Source of the DNA: Erythrobacter ani
GTDB lineage: Bacteria; Pseudomonadota; Alphaproteobacteria; Sphingomonadales; Sphingomonadaceae
Direction: 5' to 3'
Assembly: GCF_019204025.1 (NCBI RefSeq)
Contig: NZ_JAGSPB010000001.1
Location: 744,001 to 808,000, forward strand
DNA length: 64,000 nucleotides
Shown: positions 35,750 to 43,993 of the stretch, piece by piece
How the letters are laid out: every line of letters begins with the position of its first letter
Position numbering within the stretch: the stretch's first letter is position 1
The notes under the pieces: model-generated
Databases searched by the model: none
The model's input: the letters and a program-made list of their open reading frames with translations, nothing else
Told to the model about the DNA's origin: nothing
Position numbers and translations under genes: made by a program

Positions 35750-36664
35750 TCAACCGGCGCCGTGGATTGCATCGACCTCCGCTGCAAGCGAGGCGAAATC
35801 CGCGTGCCCGGTCGCTGGTTCGACGCGTTCTGACCACAGCGCATCAATCGCCTGCGCCACCGAACCGGGTAACGCGTCTGCACTGCTGCCCGAGGACTGC
35901 ACCTTGCTCGAGTCGCTTGCCGCAGGAATCCCGCACTTTTCATCAAGCACGCGGCAGATCATGCCGTCATCGAACTTGTCCTTGTGTTCGTGCATGAACT
36001 CGCGCGTCGTCCGCTGCATCACGAGCGCCTCGATTTCAGGCGTCAGTTCAATCTCGCAGAGCTGCGCCAGCGCGCGGATTGCTGCAGGCTTGTGCGTGAC
36101 TGCCCAGCGGTAAGTCATGACAAGGCTATCGGGTTCGCGGCGCCTGTCATACCAGCTCAAGAGATGCGTGAAGTAGTCGCAACCGCCGGGCCCTCCGCTC
36201 ATCCATAGCGGCATGAACTCCTCCATCGAGACAGCGCCGCGTTCGAGATGCCAGCCATCGATGAAGCGGTAGAACGAGACGAACGTCTCCTTCGGATCGC
36301 GCACGGTGACGACGTAGCGCATCCTCCGTGGCAGTCGCTCATATTCGCGGTGAGATTTGAAACCGCGCGGGGCGGCAGGCTGCTCGGAATTCATGTCAAA
36401 ATCGAGCAGGTAGGCCGTGTCGTCCCACGGCACGACCCGGCTGATATCGTCGAACTGCATGTCGCCGCCATCCGCACCGGTTCGCAGCTGATGAAACATC
36501 TGCTGCATCAAGGTCGTGCCGCTCTTCGCCCAACTGGTGATGAAGGTATCGCCTGTCTGCGGTTCGTAGGGCCGGTGATTGGGCCGTTCGCCTTGCGACG
36601 CGGCGCCCATCACTTCGCCAAAGCCTTCGATTGTGCGTGCCTGGCCGATTTTCTCGCTACTCAT
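35750..36664 (-). CDS. Sulfotransferase family protein
   Basis: A 304-residue cytosolic-type sulfotransferase that would use PAPS. The 5'-phosphosulfate loop is FITSWAKSGTTLMQQM and the 3'-phosphate motif is VRDPKETFVSFYRF, with a histidine in the PRGFKSHREYERL segment as a plausible base. Bacterial members sulfate lipids, polyketides or glycans; the acceptor is unknown. No PAPS-synthesis or export genes lie beside it. Confidence 0.9.
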   Translation of the reverse strand: MSSEKIGQARTIEGFGEVMGAASQGERPNHRPYEPQTGDTFITSWAKSGTTLMQQMFHQLRTGADGGDMQFDDISRVVPWDDTAYLLDFDMNSEQPAAPRGFKSHREYERLPRRMRYVVTVRDPKETFVSFYRFIDGWHLERGAVSMEEFMPLWMSGGPGGCDYFTHLLSWYDRRREPDSLVMTYRWAVTHKPAAIRALAQLCEIELTPEIEALVMQRTTREFMHEHKDKFDDGMICRVLDEKCGIPAASDSSKVQSSGSSADALPGSVAQAIDALWSERVEPATGHADFASLAAEVDAIHGAG

Positions 36665-36782
36665 ATTCTGTCCCCAAACTCGCGTCCCGTCCGCCGGTAT
36701 AAGGCCTGCCCGGTGAGCAGCAAGTATGGCCTCTTTGATCTTGCGAGTATGAATGCCCGTGGGCAGGCGCTACACCGCACCA

Positions 36783-37439
36783 ATGATAGGGAAACATTTC
36801 ATATTGTCGGCCTCGGCCGTTGCGCTCACTCTTGCCGGGTGCGCCGACGCGCCATCGGAACCAGCAACCGCAGAGTCGGAAAGCCCGCAGGATGAATTTT
36901 GGGAAGCGCTCTCAAGCCATTGCGGGAATGCCTATGCCGGCAGCCTTGTCAGCGATGATGAGGCCGATGCCGATTTCGCTGACGCCGACATGGTCATGCA
37001 TGTGCGCGAATGCTCGGACAATCGGATCGCCATCCCCTTTCATGTGAAAACGGGCGATGAGTGGGACCGGTCGCGCACGTGGCTGATCACGCGCAGCGAT
37101 ACAGGCCTCCGTCTCAAACATGACCACCGCCATAAGGATGGAGAGAGAGACGCGGTCACGATGTACGGCGGCGACACCGCGCAGGAAGGAACGGCGCGCG
37201 CGCAAGACTTTCCGATCGACGCGGAAAGCATCGCGCTGTTCCAGCAGGAAGGGCTGACCGCGTCGGTCACGAATGTCTGGAGCGTGGAGGTGGATCCGGT
37301 CGAAGCCCGGGACGGCATCTTCGCTTACCAGTTACGCCGCACGGTCGCGGGCGGCGCTCCCGAACCGCGCTTTTTCCGGGTCGAATTCGATGTGACGAAC
37401 GCGGTCGATGCGCCTCCGTCTGCCTGGGGGCATGAGTGA
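36783..37439 (+). CDS. Predicted lipoprotein of unknown function
   Basis: A 218-residue protein starting MIGKHFILSASAVALTLAGC (lipobox LAGC). The mature part has a pair of cysteines and a His-rich patch (LKHDHRHKDGERDAV) around residues 118-130. I recognise no domain with certainty. It starts at 36783 because that codon opens the signal peptide. It belongs to a run of small lipoproteins in this part of the window. Confidence 0.85.
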   Translation: MIGKHFILSASAVALTLAGCADAPSEPATAESESPQDEFWEALSSHCGNAYAGSLVSDDEADADFADADMVMHVRECSDNRIAIPFHVKTGDEWDRSRTWLITRSDTGLRLKHDHRHKDGERDAVTMYGGDTAQEGTARAQDFPIDAESIALFQQEGLTASVTNVWSVEVDPVEARDGIFAYQLRRTVAGGAPEPRFFRVEFDVTNAVDAPPSAWGHE

Positions 37440-37458
37440 CGCGGCAAGCCCGCTAGCG

Positions 37459-37746
37459 TCAGCTTCCCGGAGGATTGGGCGCTTCGGCCCCGGAGCCCAC
37501 CTCTCCCGAGACGGCGTCTGCGCCAACAGCGGGCTGATCGGTTTCCGCGCTCTTGGCGCCATTGCCATCGACGGGCAGGGGCGTTTCACGCGCGACCGGT
37601 TGTTCGATGTCGAGATCGCCTGACGTCGCATCGATGACTTCGTCGCTCACCTCGTCTCCGCTATCGGGCATCGTCTCGCCGGTGCACGCGGTCAGGCCGA
37701 GGATGGTGAGGCACAAGGGTGCGGCATATCGCAGATGAGTTCGCAT
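37459..37746 (-). CDS. Small acidic lipoprotein
   Basis: A 95-residue protein with a lipobox LTAC and a low-complexity mature part rich in Asp, Glu, Pro and Gly. No fold is predicted by eye. Similar acidic lipoproteins lie at 36783 and 39066. The following 395 bp (37747-38141) contain no gene I can support. Confidence 0.65.
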   Translation of the reverse strand: MRTHLRYAAPLCLTILGLTACTGETMPDSGDEVSDEVIDATSGDLDIEQPVARETPLPVDGNGAKSAETDQPAVGADAVSGEVGSGAEAPNPPGS

Positions 37747-38141
37747 GGTCGGGCTTTCGTAATGGTTTCGATTTCACCTCAACAATGCGCAAAACCCGGT
37801 CGGGGTCCGAAGAAATTCACAACCTCGCGCCGCATGGGGGCGGGACGTGGCGCAGGCCATGGCGGGGGCAGCGCATCGCCTCATGCACTGCCCCCATAGG
37901 TCCGCGCCTCTCTCCCACGGGCCTCGGCCCGGCGCGGATGACGCCCTTTCCTGCGAGGAGGCGACAGGGCGGTTATCCTTCAATTCAGCCCATTCTGCGC
38001 GCCAGCATCCGAGCCGCCTTGGCCGCCCTGCGCGCCGCAATCACCGCGCCGATCGCTGCGACGCCCGCATGCCGCAATCGCCGCCGCCGCGCGAGCTGAG
38101 TGATGGGATTTGCGCGGCGGCGACCGGGGGAAACGAACCCT

Positions 38142-38405
38142 CTACGCACGGATCGGCTCCGGCTCTGTATCTTCGAGCATCACCGCGATTTCATCGAGCA
38201 GGTTGAGCCGCTGTTTCTTCAGCCGCTCGACATGGAAATCGCTGCACCGCTCCACTTCGGTTTCAAACCGGTGGATCGCGCGGTTGAGCGCATGGTAATG
38301 GTCGGCAAGCTTGCTGAAATGAGCATTGCCGAGTTTCAGCCAATGCATCGCTTCGATGTCGTGCGGAAACTCGTCATGCAGTTCATGCGGCGTGTGAGCG
38401 GACAT
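38142..38405 (-). CDS. YdcH family (DUF465) protein
   Basis: An 87-residue helical protein with the DUF465 pattern HDIEAMHWLKLGNAHFSKLA and the C-terminal LKKQRLNLLDEIAVML. The ATG at 38405 is preceded by AAAGGAGA. The function of the family is unknown. An FNR/FixK-like palindrome lies 58 bases upstream, suggesting oxygen-linked control. The open frame continues upstream to 38618 but without similarity. Confidence 0.9.
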   Translation of the reverse strand: MSAHTPHELHDEFPHDIEAMHWLKLGNAHFSKLADHYHALNRAIHRFETEVERCSDFHVERLKKQRLNLLDEIAVMLEDTEPEPIRA

Positions 38406-38462
38406 ACGGGCGTTCTCCTTTGCTTTCGAAGGAGAGCTTATGGCGCGCTGCCGGACCTGTCT

Positions 38463-38476
38463 TTGATGTGGGTCAA
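38463..38476. promoter_or_regulatory. FNR/FixK-like box upstream of the YdcH-like gene
   Basis: TTGATGTGGGTCAA differs from TTGAT-N4-ATCAA at one position, and the wider CTTTGA...TCAAAG arms are perfect. Confidence 0.5.
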
Positions 38477-38527
38477 AGCGCGCGCGATGCGCCGCCGTGA
38501 CGGGGTCAGCCGATCTGGAGCCGCGCC

Positions 38528-38605
38528 TTACATGACATAGGCAAACACGCACAATCCGCCGATCAGGCCGAGCACGCATCCGCCGACTGCTTCCAGAAAA
38601 ACCAT
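38528..38605 (-). CDS. Possible 25-residue membrane microprotein
   Basis: The ATG at 38605 opens a 25-residue frame that is almost entirely hydrophobic (a single helix: FLEAVGGCVLGLIGGLCVFA). GGGGG lies about six bases before the start. It precedes the YdcH-like gene in the same direction. Small size makes this uncertain. The upstream interval 38606-39065 has no other gene; it holds a TGACAC...GTGTCA inverted repeat at 38826-38847. Confidence 0.4.
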   Translation of the reverse strand: MVFLEAVGGCVLGLIGGLCVFAYVM

Positions 38606-39065
38606 TGAAGACCCCCATTGAATTAACGAGGCCACCCTATCGCGGCCGGACATGAAAAAAGCGTTATCGCGCCGCGCAAGAACCGCTGTTCGGCAATGTT
38701 TTTTGCGCAAGAGGCGTGCAGGCCCGGCGGGCGGGGCTGAAAGCCGCCGCCCGAATATATGGGCGACGCTCCGGTCATCATGCTGACCATGTGCCGGGCA
38801 CCTGGCCGAATGGGCCCAAACCGCTTGACACATTTGCCAGAGTGTCATGCAGTTTTTTGGGCGGTTATCGTTTGGTTTGAGCGGGTTAGGCATGCCGCGC
38901 ATGGGTGACACTTTTCCAACAGCAAACGCCCTTCCGCGCGGCGGGGACGCGCGCGAAGGGGGGCAGGGGTCCGAAGTCAATGGCGCCAGCATGGCCTGCC
39001 GCGATATCACGGCGGCCCGGCTGTAGGAAAATCCGCGAAGGAGCGCCCGCAACGGCGCGCCCGGA

Positions 39066-39365
39066 TCAGTCGCGGGCGGTATCGGCTGCGCGGTTGCTGT
39101 CGGGATCGTCGGTGTATTCGACGTTCTCTTCCTCGCCGAGATCGGCGGTCACGCCGGTATCGCCTTCGGGATCGGCGTCTTCGATACCGGGCACGGCCTG
39201 CTCGATTTCGGCGCCGGTCAGATCGGCACCTTCTGCGGGAGCGGTGACGCCCGCATCCGTATCGGCGGTTCTGTCATCGGTTTCGGCGGTGCACGCGGCG
39301 AGGGCGAAAGACGCCGCCGTGGCGGCGGTCATCAGCTTGGCGGTAAGGGGAAAACGAGTGGTCAT
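39066..39365 (-). CDS. Small acidic lipoprotein under an EcfG-type promoter
   Basis: 99 residues from the ATG at 39365. The signal ends in LAAC and the mature part is strongly acidic (Asp/Glu/Ala/Thr). It has no recognised domain. The sequence GGAACA-N16-CGTT upstream (39399-39425, minus strand) matches the alphaproteobacterial general-stress sigma EcfG pattern, so expression under stress is likely. Confidence 0.75.
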   Translation of the reverse strand: MTTRFPLTAKLMTAATAASFALAACTAETDDRTADTDAGVTAPAEGADLTGAEIEQAVPGIEDADPEGDTGVTADLGEEENVEYTDDPDSNRAADTARD

Positions 39366-39398
39366 GGTCAGCCTGTCTGTTGTGTCTGTTTGCCCGTT

Positions 39399-39425
39399 CA
39401 ACGCGGAGAGCCGGGGTGATGTTCC
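39399..39425 (-). promoter_or_regulatory. EcfG (general stress) type promoter
   Basis: On the minus strand, GGAACA and CGTT are separated by 16 bases, about 30 bases before the acidic lipoprotein start. The -35/-10 pair fits the GGAAC-N16/17-CGTT consensus of sigma-EcfG. Confidence 0.55.
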
Positions 39426-39497
39426 GAGAAGGGGGCTTTGGGCCGTGCAAAGCACGGGCTTTTGATGTGCCTGCGATGAGGGCGTATGCGGGGAGCC

Positions 39498-40007
39498 ATG
39501 GCAAAGGTAATCGCCTGCAAAGTGCCCGAAGGCAGCCTGCTCGCCCAGTTCGGCGGGCCGGGTGATTACCGCGATTGTTTTGTCCGAGACGTTCCCAACA
39601 TTGAAGGGCGCGAGGTGACGCTCGCGCGGTTTATCGAGCGGTTTTATTGCAGCATGGCATTCCTGCCCGAGCGCCTGATCCTGAAGGCCCTCGGCACCCC
39701 CGCCTCCCGAGCCGACGCCCGCGCGCTGGCGAGGGGTGAGATGGAGCGGTTCGGCGCGTGGAAGCTGGTGGAGCGGCAGGACGCGCGCTCAAGTAGCGGA
39801 GCGGTAGCGCGAAAAAACGCGCAAGCGCTTTTGGAAAGCAAGGACACCAACACTGCGAGCTGGTTTTGCGTGGAGCCGAGAGAGGGCGGGACGCGCCTTT
39901 ACTTTGGATCGTGGGTTGGAGGGATCGACCAGTCGGGCTGGCGCGCGATGTTAGCCGCGCATGTGTGGTACTCGCGGATGCTGTTGGGTGGGATAAAACG
40001 TCGTTAG
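39498..40007 (+). CDS. Hypothetical protein
   Basis: A 169-residue soluble protein with no signal peptide. It has regularly spaced Trp/Phe residues near the C-terminus (TASWFCVEPR, LYFGSWVGG) and resembles unassigned proteins of sphingomonads. I do not recognise the family. The ATG at 39498 is preferred over one at 39486 by the family-like start MAKVIACKVPEG. It converges on the DUF262/HEPN module, with 72 bases between. Confidence 0.75.
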   Translation: MAKVIACKVPEGSLLAQFGGPGDYRDCFVRDVPNIEGREVTLARFIERFYCSMAFLPERLILKALGTPASRADARALARGEMERFGAWKLVERQDARSSSGAVARKNAQALLESKDTNTASWFCVEPREGGTRLYFGSWVGGIDQSGWRAMLAAHVWYSRMLLGGIKRR

Positions 40008-40079
40008 GTATACATCACAAAGTCTGCCTACACTCAGAGTAGCTAGCCTTGAGCATCTAGGCTGCACCTGACACTAACG

Positions 40080-40679
40080 CTAGGCGGCGCAGGCAGTTGC
40101 AATAAGCCGAAGCTCATCAATCCAAAACTCAATGTTTCGTCGCCCGTCCGCTCGGAGAAAATTACCAATCCTATAAGCGTCGTAATTCATGCGACTATCA
40201 TAAGCGGAATGAGCACCGAGCCTTTCGCGGCAGTTCGACCTTCGATGACAGAAGTAATTCCTGACCGTATTTATAAATGGAGCAGGCGATGAAGTTGCAA
40301 ATAGTGCCAATTGAATCTGGGCGCTCTTGTTCGAATCGCATTTTTTCTCGGCTTTGACAGCCGCTTTAGCCGAATGCCATTTGGGTTCGTGTCCAAGATT
40401 GTTGGACACAGCATTCAAGATGTCGCGCCGGCCAAAGCGGTTAGTAGGATGCACCCGGACTCCGGAGAGATCGGTCGCGTGCCCCGATGCGTTGTCAATG
40501 ATAAGCTCGCGACAGAAGTCCCCCCAAAGATCGTTTAGATCAATGATGCAATATGCCGCATTATGCTGAACGTCTTTGGGAGTATCACGATTCCACGCAG
40601 CCAATGAAGGACTGCTAGGAAATACTGTCAGCAGCTTATGCGTTTTCCTAAGGAATTCTTGAGCCACTCGGGCACTCAT
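40080..40679 (-). CDS. HEPN-type protein (MAE_28990-like), partner of the DUF262 protein
   Basis: A 199-residue helical protein (ATG at 40679; a GTG at 40682 adds one residue). The region DLNDLWGDFCREL and the motif RNYFCH near residues 140-145 give the RX4H signature of HEPN ribonucleases. It starts in the TGATG of the DUF262 stop, so the two are translated together. Base composition is visibly AT-richer than the neighbours, as is that of the DUF262 gene, which points to recent transfer. Toxin or RNase activity is inferred from the motif only. Confidence 0.75.
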   Translation of the reverse strand: MSARVAQEFLRKTHKLLTVFPSSPSLAAWNRDTPKDVQHNAAYCIIDLNDLWGDFCRELIIDNASGHATDLSGVRVHPTNRFGRRDILNAVSNNLGHEPKWHSAKAAVKAEKKCDSNKSAQIQLALFATSSPAPFINTVRNYFCHRRSNCRERLGAHSAYDSRMNYDAYRIGNFLRADGRRNIEFWIDELRLIATACAA

Positions 40680-41725
40680 CACTCACCAGAGATAGCTTCA
40701 ACAAAGTGAGGAAATCTTACCCTGCGGCTTGCTATTCTCTGAGTTGATGACGACGAAGCGCTCCAAAATTCGGCGAGATCTTCAGGCTCATCCTCTGCCT
40801 CAATCGCAACAGCGAGATCGTTCAATCGAGCCCTGATAGCATTTATATCGGCATCGGTTTCCGCGTCTTCATCAAATTCGTCATCCTCCAACGCACCTTG
40901 GGGAATTCCGACCTCACAGTGCGCCACAGCAGCAAAGAGCATAATAAAATGTGCCGGGCGCAATAGTGCAGACCCTTCGATGTCCTCCAAAACATTCTCT
41001 TTTATCCAATTAAGAGTTGTGTCGAATTCGCCCTCAACTTCTTCCCTGTCGAAGTCTTTATGATCATCGTATTGGCTGTAGAGTTTGCGAACGTTCGGCT
41101 GCCCGCCGTCTTGAACACCCCGCAAAAGCAGGCCGTACAATTCAGCTACAAATGAGGTATGGTACATGCGCACCATCCTAGCTTTGCTAAACAGCCCTGT
41201 TTGCTCCCAAAAAGCATACAGTTCGTTCGCCTTTTCGTGAGCAGACCATTTGAATTCGCCCTGAAATTCGGCATGGCGAAGTTCCGGTGCATTTAGTTTG
41301 ACGTTATAGGAATTGAGGCGAGCAAATATTTCCAAGACAAGCTGATCATCAGCATTCGCAAGATGGTCTACTGAGAGAGCATATTGAAGAAATCGATCTT
41401 TTTTCTCGTCATCCAATGTCGAGAACTTTTTGCCAGCAAACTCTTTTGCACGACTGCTCAGAGTAATCTTATCTGCGGCAAAATCTATGATTGCTCGGAG
41501 CCTTTGCTGACCATCGACAACTTCGCGGCGTGTGCGCTTTGAGTCACGATCAATGAAGGATCTCATGTAGATTTTTGGAACCGGTAGATCTCTCAAAATT
41601 GTGTCAATCAGCATGATTTTCGCAGCGGCCGACCATACTGACCCCCGCTGAAATTCGCGGTTAATCAGAAGCGCCTTGTTGTCGTGCCACTCCAAAAAAT
41701 CGGAAACCCGGAATTGCTCGAGCAC
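40679..41725 (-). CDS. DUF262 domain protein (ParB-fold nuclease/NTPase-like)
   Basis: A 348-residue protein with the DUF262 motifs FQRGSVW (25-31), DGQQR (71-75) and FARLNSYNVKLNAPELRH (134-151). There is no DUF1524 HNH domain, so it is the short form and not a full GmrSD-type enzyme. It starts with GTG at 41725, only six bases after the nrdB stop and with the ribosome site overlapping that stop, so it can be made from the nrdB mRNA. The downstream HEPN gene is coupled to it. DUF262/HEPN pairs occur in defence or toxin-antitoxin loci. Confidence 0.85.
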   Translation of the reverse strand: MLEQFRVSDFLEWHDNKALLINREFQRGSVWSAAAKIMLIDTILRDLPVPKIYMRSFIDRDSKRTRREVVDGQQRLRAIIDFAADKITLSSRAKEFAGKKFSTLDDEKKDRFLQYALSVDHLANADDQLVLEIFARLNSYNVKLNAPELRHAEFQGEFKWSAHEKANELYAFWEQTGLFSKARMVRMYHTSFVAELYGLLLRGVQDGGQPNVRKLYSQYDDHKDFDREEVEGEFDTTLNWIKENVLEDIEGSALLRPAHFIMLFAAVAHCEVGIPQGALEDDEFDEDAETDADINAIRARLNDLAVAIEAEDEPEDLAEFWSASSSSTQRIASRRVRFPHFVEAISGE

Positions 41726-41731
41726 AATCCC

Positions 41732-42772
41732 TCACTCCGCCGCTTCAAACATATCCGGGCCGTCCTCGCCCTCGGCGTCTTCGTTGACCGCTTTCGCTTT
41801 CTGGCGCTTGTCGAAGCTTGACCACACGTCGTTCCAGTTGCCGGTGGTTGCGCCTTTCGAATATTCGGTTGCGCGGGTTTCGAAGAAGTTCGCGTGCTCC
41901 ACGCCGTTCAGCAGCGGGGCGAGCCATGGCAGCGGGTGCTCTTCGATCATGTAGACCGGCTGCAGGCCCAGCTGTTTCAGCCGCCAATCGGCGATGTAGC
42001 GGATGTAGCGCTTGATCTCGGTCGCGGTCATCCCGTTCACCGGGCCCATTTCGAACGCGAGGTCGATGAAGGCATCTTCCAGCCGCACGGTCTTCTGACA
42101 GACATCGATGATGTCTTCCTTCACCGCCTTGGTCAGGCAGTTGCGTTCCTCGCAGAAGGTGTGGAACATCTTGATGATGCCTTCGCAGTGGAGGCTTTCA
42201 TCGCGGACCGACCACGATACGATCTGGCCCATGCCCTTCATCTTGTTGAAGCGCGGGAAGTTCATCAGCATCGCGAAGCTTGCGAACAGCTGCAGCCCTT
42301 CGGTGAAGCCGCCGAACATGGCGAGCGTGCGGGCAATATCCTCGTCGCTGTCGACGCTGAATTGCTGCATGTAATCGTGCTTGTCCTTCATCTCCTCGTA
42401 ATCGAGGAAGGCGCTGTATTCGCTTTCGGGCATGCCGATCGTGTCGAGCAGGTGCGAATACGCCGCGATGTGCACCGTCTCCATGTTGGAGAACGCGGTG
42501 AGCATCATCTTGATCTCGGTCGGCTTGAACACGCGGCCATATTTGTCGTGGTAGCAATCCTGCACCTCGACATCGGCCTGGGTGAAGAAGCGGAAGATCT
42601 GGGTGAGCAGGTTGCGCTCATGCTCGGTGATTTTCTGCGCCCAGTCGCGGCAATCCTCACCCAGCGGCACCTCTTCTGGCATCCAGTGGATCTGCTGCTG
42701 GCGTTTCCAGAAGTCGTAAGCCCACGGATATTCGAAGGGCTTGTAGGTCTTTCTGGCTTCGAGCAACGACAT
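41732..42772 (-). CDS. nrdB: Ribonucleoside-diphosphate reductase, beta subunit (class Ia)
   Basis: A 346-residue diiron-tyrosyl radical subunit. The metal ligands in FFTQADVEVQD, the METVHIAAYSHLLD helix with the radical tyrosine, and the RDESLHCEG segment are present. It supplies the radical to NrdA for dNTP synthesis. Unusually, nrdA lies two kilobases away behind its own terminator, with three small genes between. The stop is followed directly by the DUF262 gene. Confidence 0.97.
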   Translation of the reverse strand: MSLLEARKTYKPFEYPWAYDFWKRQQQIHWMPEEVPLGEDCRDWAQKITEHERNLLTQIFRFFTQADVEVQDCYHDKYGRVFKPTEIKMMLTAFSNMETVHIAAYSHLLDTIGMPESEYSAFLDYEEMKDKHDYMQQFSVDSDEDIARTLAMFGGFTEGLQLFASFAMLMNFPRFNKMKGMGQIVSWSVRDESLHCEGIIKMFHTFCEERNCLTKAVKEDIIDVCQKTVRLEDAFIDLAFEMGPVNGMTATEIKRYIRYIADWRLKQLGLQPVYMIEEHPLPWLAPLLNGVEHANFFETRATEYSKGATTGNWNDVWSSFDKRQKAKAVNEDAEGEDGPDMFEAAE

Positions 42773-42921
42773 GTTGTGGTCCCTTTGTCTGGCGTGAACG
42801 ACTCATATAGGGAATCAGAGCCCGGATTCGAAGGCAAGCACACAGATTCATGCGGGGATAAACCGTGCAAAATCCGAGTCGGGCCGATGGCCGCCGTTTC
42901 CTCCGGCGAGAACCTCTCGCC

Positions 42922-43221
42922 CTATCCCGATCCGCGCTTTTTCGATCCGAAGAAACTGCCCCCGCCCAGCACGGTGACGCCCACGAAAAAGCCGAAATCA
43001 TACCAGCCGCCGGTGTTGGGGACGGCGTAGACCGCGATGTCCGGGCTGAACAGCGATCCGATCCAGGCCCACGGGAATACGAACCCGTGCCACAGCCCCC
43101 ACCAGAAACCGGGCACATCCGCGCCCGCGCCGACACCGGCATCGATCTGCGACGCGCAGGCCGATACCAGCAGGGCGAGCGCGCAGGCCGCCCCGATCCG
43201 TACGGTCGCCGGGCGGCTCAT
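42922..43221 (-). CDS. Small lipoprotein with Trp-rich hydrophobic segments
   Basis: A 99-residue protein with a signal ending in VSAC and a mature part with a Trp/Phe-rich patch (GFWWGLWHGFVFPWAWIGSL) and a glycine-rich C-terminal helix. It starts in the stop of the upstream 63-residue membrane protein (ATGA at 43218-43221). Function unknown; the hydrophobic part may insert in a membrane. Confidence 0.8.
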   Translation of the reverse strand: MSRPATVRIGAACALALLVSACASQIDAGVGAGADVPGFWWGLWHGFVFPWAWIGSLFSPDIAVYAVPNTGGWYDFGFFVGVTVLGGGSFFGSKKRGSG

Positions 43222-43409
43222 CCGGAGAAGTATTTCACCGCGACGATGAACCACAGCACCGGCAGAAACATGATGACCACCGGTATGTGAATGCGCGCGG
43301 CATTGGCGGCGTGGCCGTGAATGCTCACGCGCAAGGTGCGGTATGCGTTGATGAGGAATGCCAGGCCCAAAACGGTCCCGGCGAGCCCGATCCAAAGTGT
43401 GGACGTCAT
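43218..43409 (-). CDS. Small two-helix membrane protein
   Basis: 63 residues from the ATG at 43409 with two hydrophobic segments (LWIGLAGTVLGLAFLINAY and IPVVIMFLPVLWFIVAV). The frame is open further upstream but that part is charged and unlike a leader. It is coupled to the lipoprotein gene. I recognise no family. Confidence 0.7.
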   Translation of the reverse strand: MTSTLWIGLAGTVLGLAFLINAYRTLRVSIHGHAANAARIHIPVVIMFLPVLWFIVAVKYFSG

Positions 43410-43518
43410 GTCTGTTTGCCCTCCCTCTCCGTGTGTCGAGGGGGAGGTTATGCCACAGATTGGTGCGATGTGCGAGAGGCGCGGACGGCCTCGGATCGCC
43501 GGCTCCCGGCAGGCGCGA

Positions 43519-43878
43519 TCAGCAGAACCGGTGCGGCCTCGCACCGGGCAGTTCTTCGAATTCATCGGCACCGGTCTTGCCGGAAAATGCGGGGAGATCG
43601 CTGCTGTCGAACTCGCTGATTTGCTGCTCGGTCAGCGGGACTGTGAAGGTCACGCCGACTTCACCATTTTCCGCCCACCGGATATTCGCGCGGTGCGGAC
43701 CGGAGGTGCCGACATAGATCTGCAGCGGCGCACCGGGGATCAGCTTCTTGCCCGAAGCCGGAAAGCGGCACCCGCCGACGGAAAGCTCGGTCAGGATCAC
43801 ATCGACAGGACTTCCGAGCCCGGTGAAATACCGGCCGGGAAGGGTAATGGTTTTGCGCGGTTTCTTGCGGGTCTGCAT
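43519..43878 (-). CDS. PilZ domain protein
   Basis: A 119-residue single-domain protein. The N-terminal basic stretch (RKKPRK) and the TELSVGGCRF segment correspond to the RxxxR and D/NxSxxG c-di-GMP-binding motifs, here with Glu in place of the usual Asp/Asn, so ligand binding is uncertain. It lies between nrdA and nrdB, separated from nrdA by a terminator. Confidence 0.75.
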   Translation of the reverse strand: MQTRKKPRKTITLPGRYFTGLGSPVDVILTELSVGGCRFPASGKKLIPGAPLQIYVGTSGPHRANIRWAENGEVGVTFTVPLTEQQISEFDSSDLPAFSGKTGADEFEELPGARPHRFC

Positions 43879-43938
43879 GGTGCCCGCTGGCTTAGCGCGC
43901 GGTGCTTAAATCGGCGTAAACGCTGGAGCCTGGCAAAG

Positions 43939-43969
43939 AAAAACCCCGCGAGACCAGCGCCTCGCGGGG
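43939..43969 (-). terminator. Intrinsic terminator of nrdA
   Basis: On the minus strand CCCCGCGAG pairs perfectly with CTCGCGGGG and is followed by TTTTT. It lies 25 bases after the nrdA stop, so nrdA does not read into the PilZ and nrdB genes. Confidence 0.9.
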
Positions 43970-43993
43970 TTTCTCAGATGTTCCTAGACCGGC

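Noticed and set aside
37747-38141. Short open frames in the 395-bp gap
   Set aside because: Low-complexity Arg/Pro/Ala translations on both strands, no start signals.
42773-42921. NrdR boxes before nrdB
   Set aside because: A partial CTATATGAGT resembles half a box, but no tandem partner at 31-32 bases could be aligned.
41894-43030. A 378-codon plus-strand frame
   Set aside because: Antisense to nrdB and the small lipoprotein gene, with no recognisable domain.
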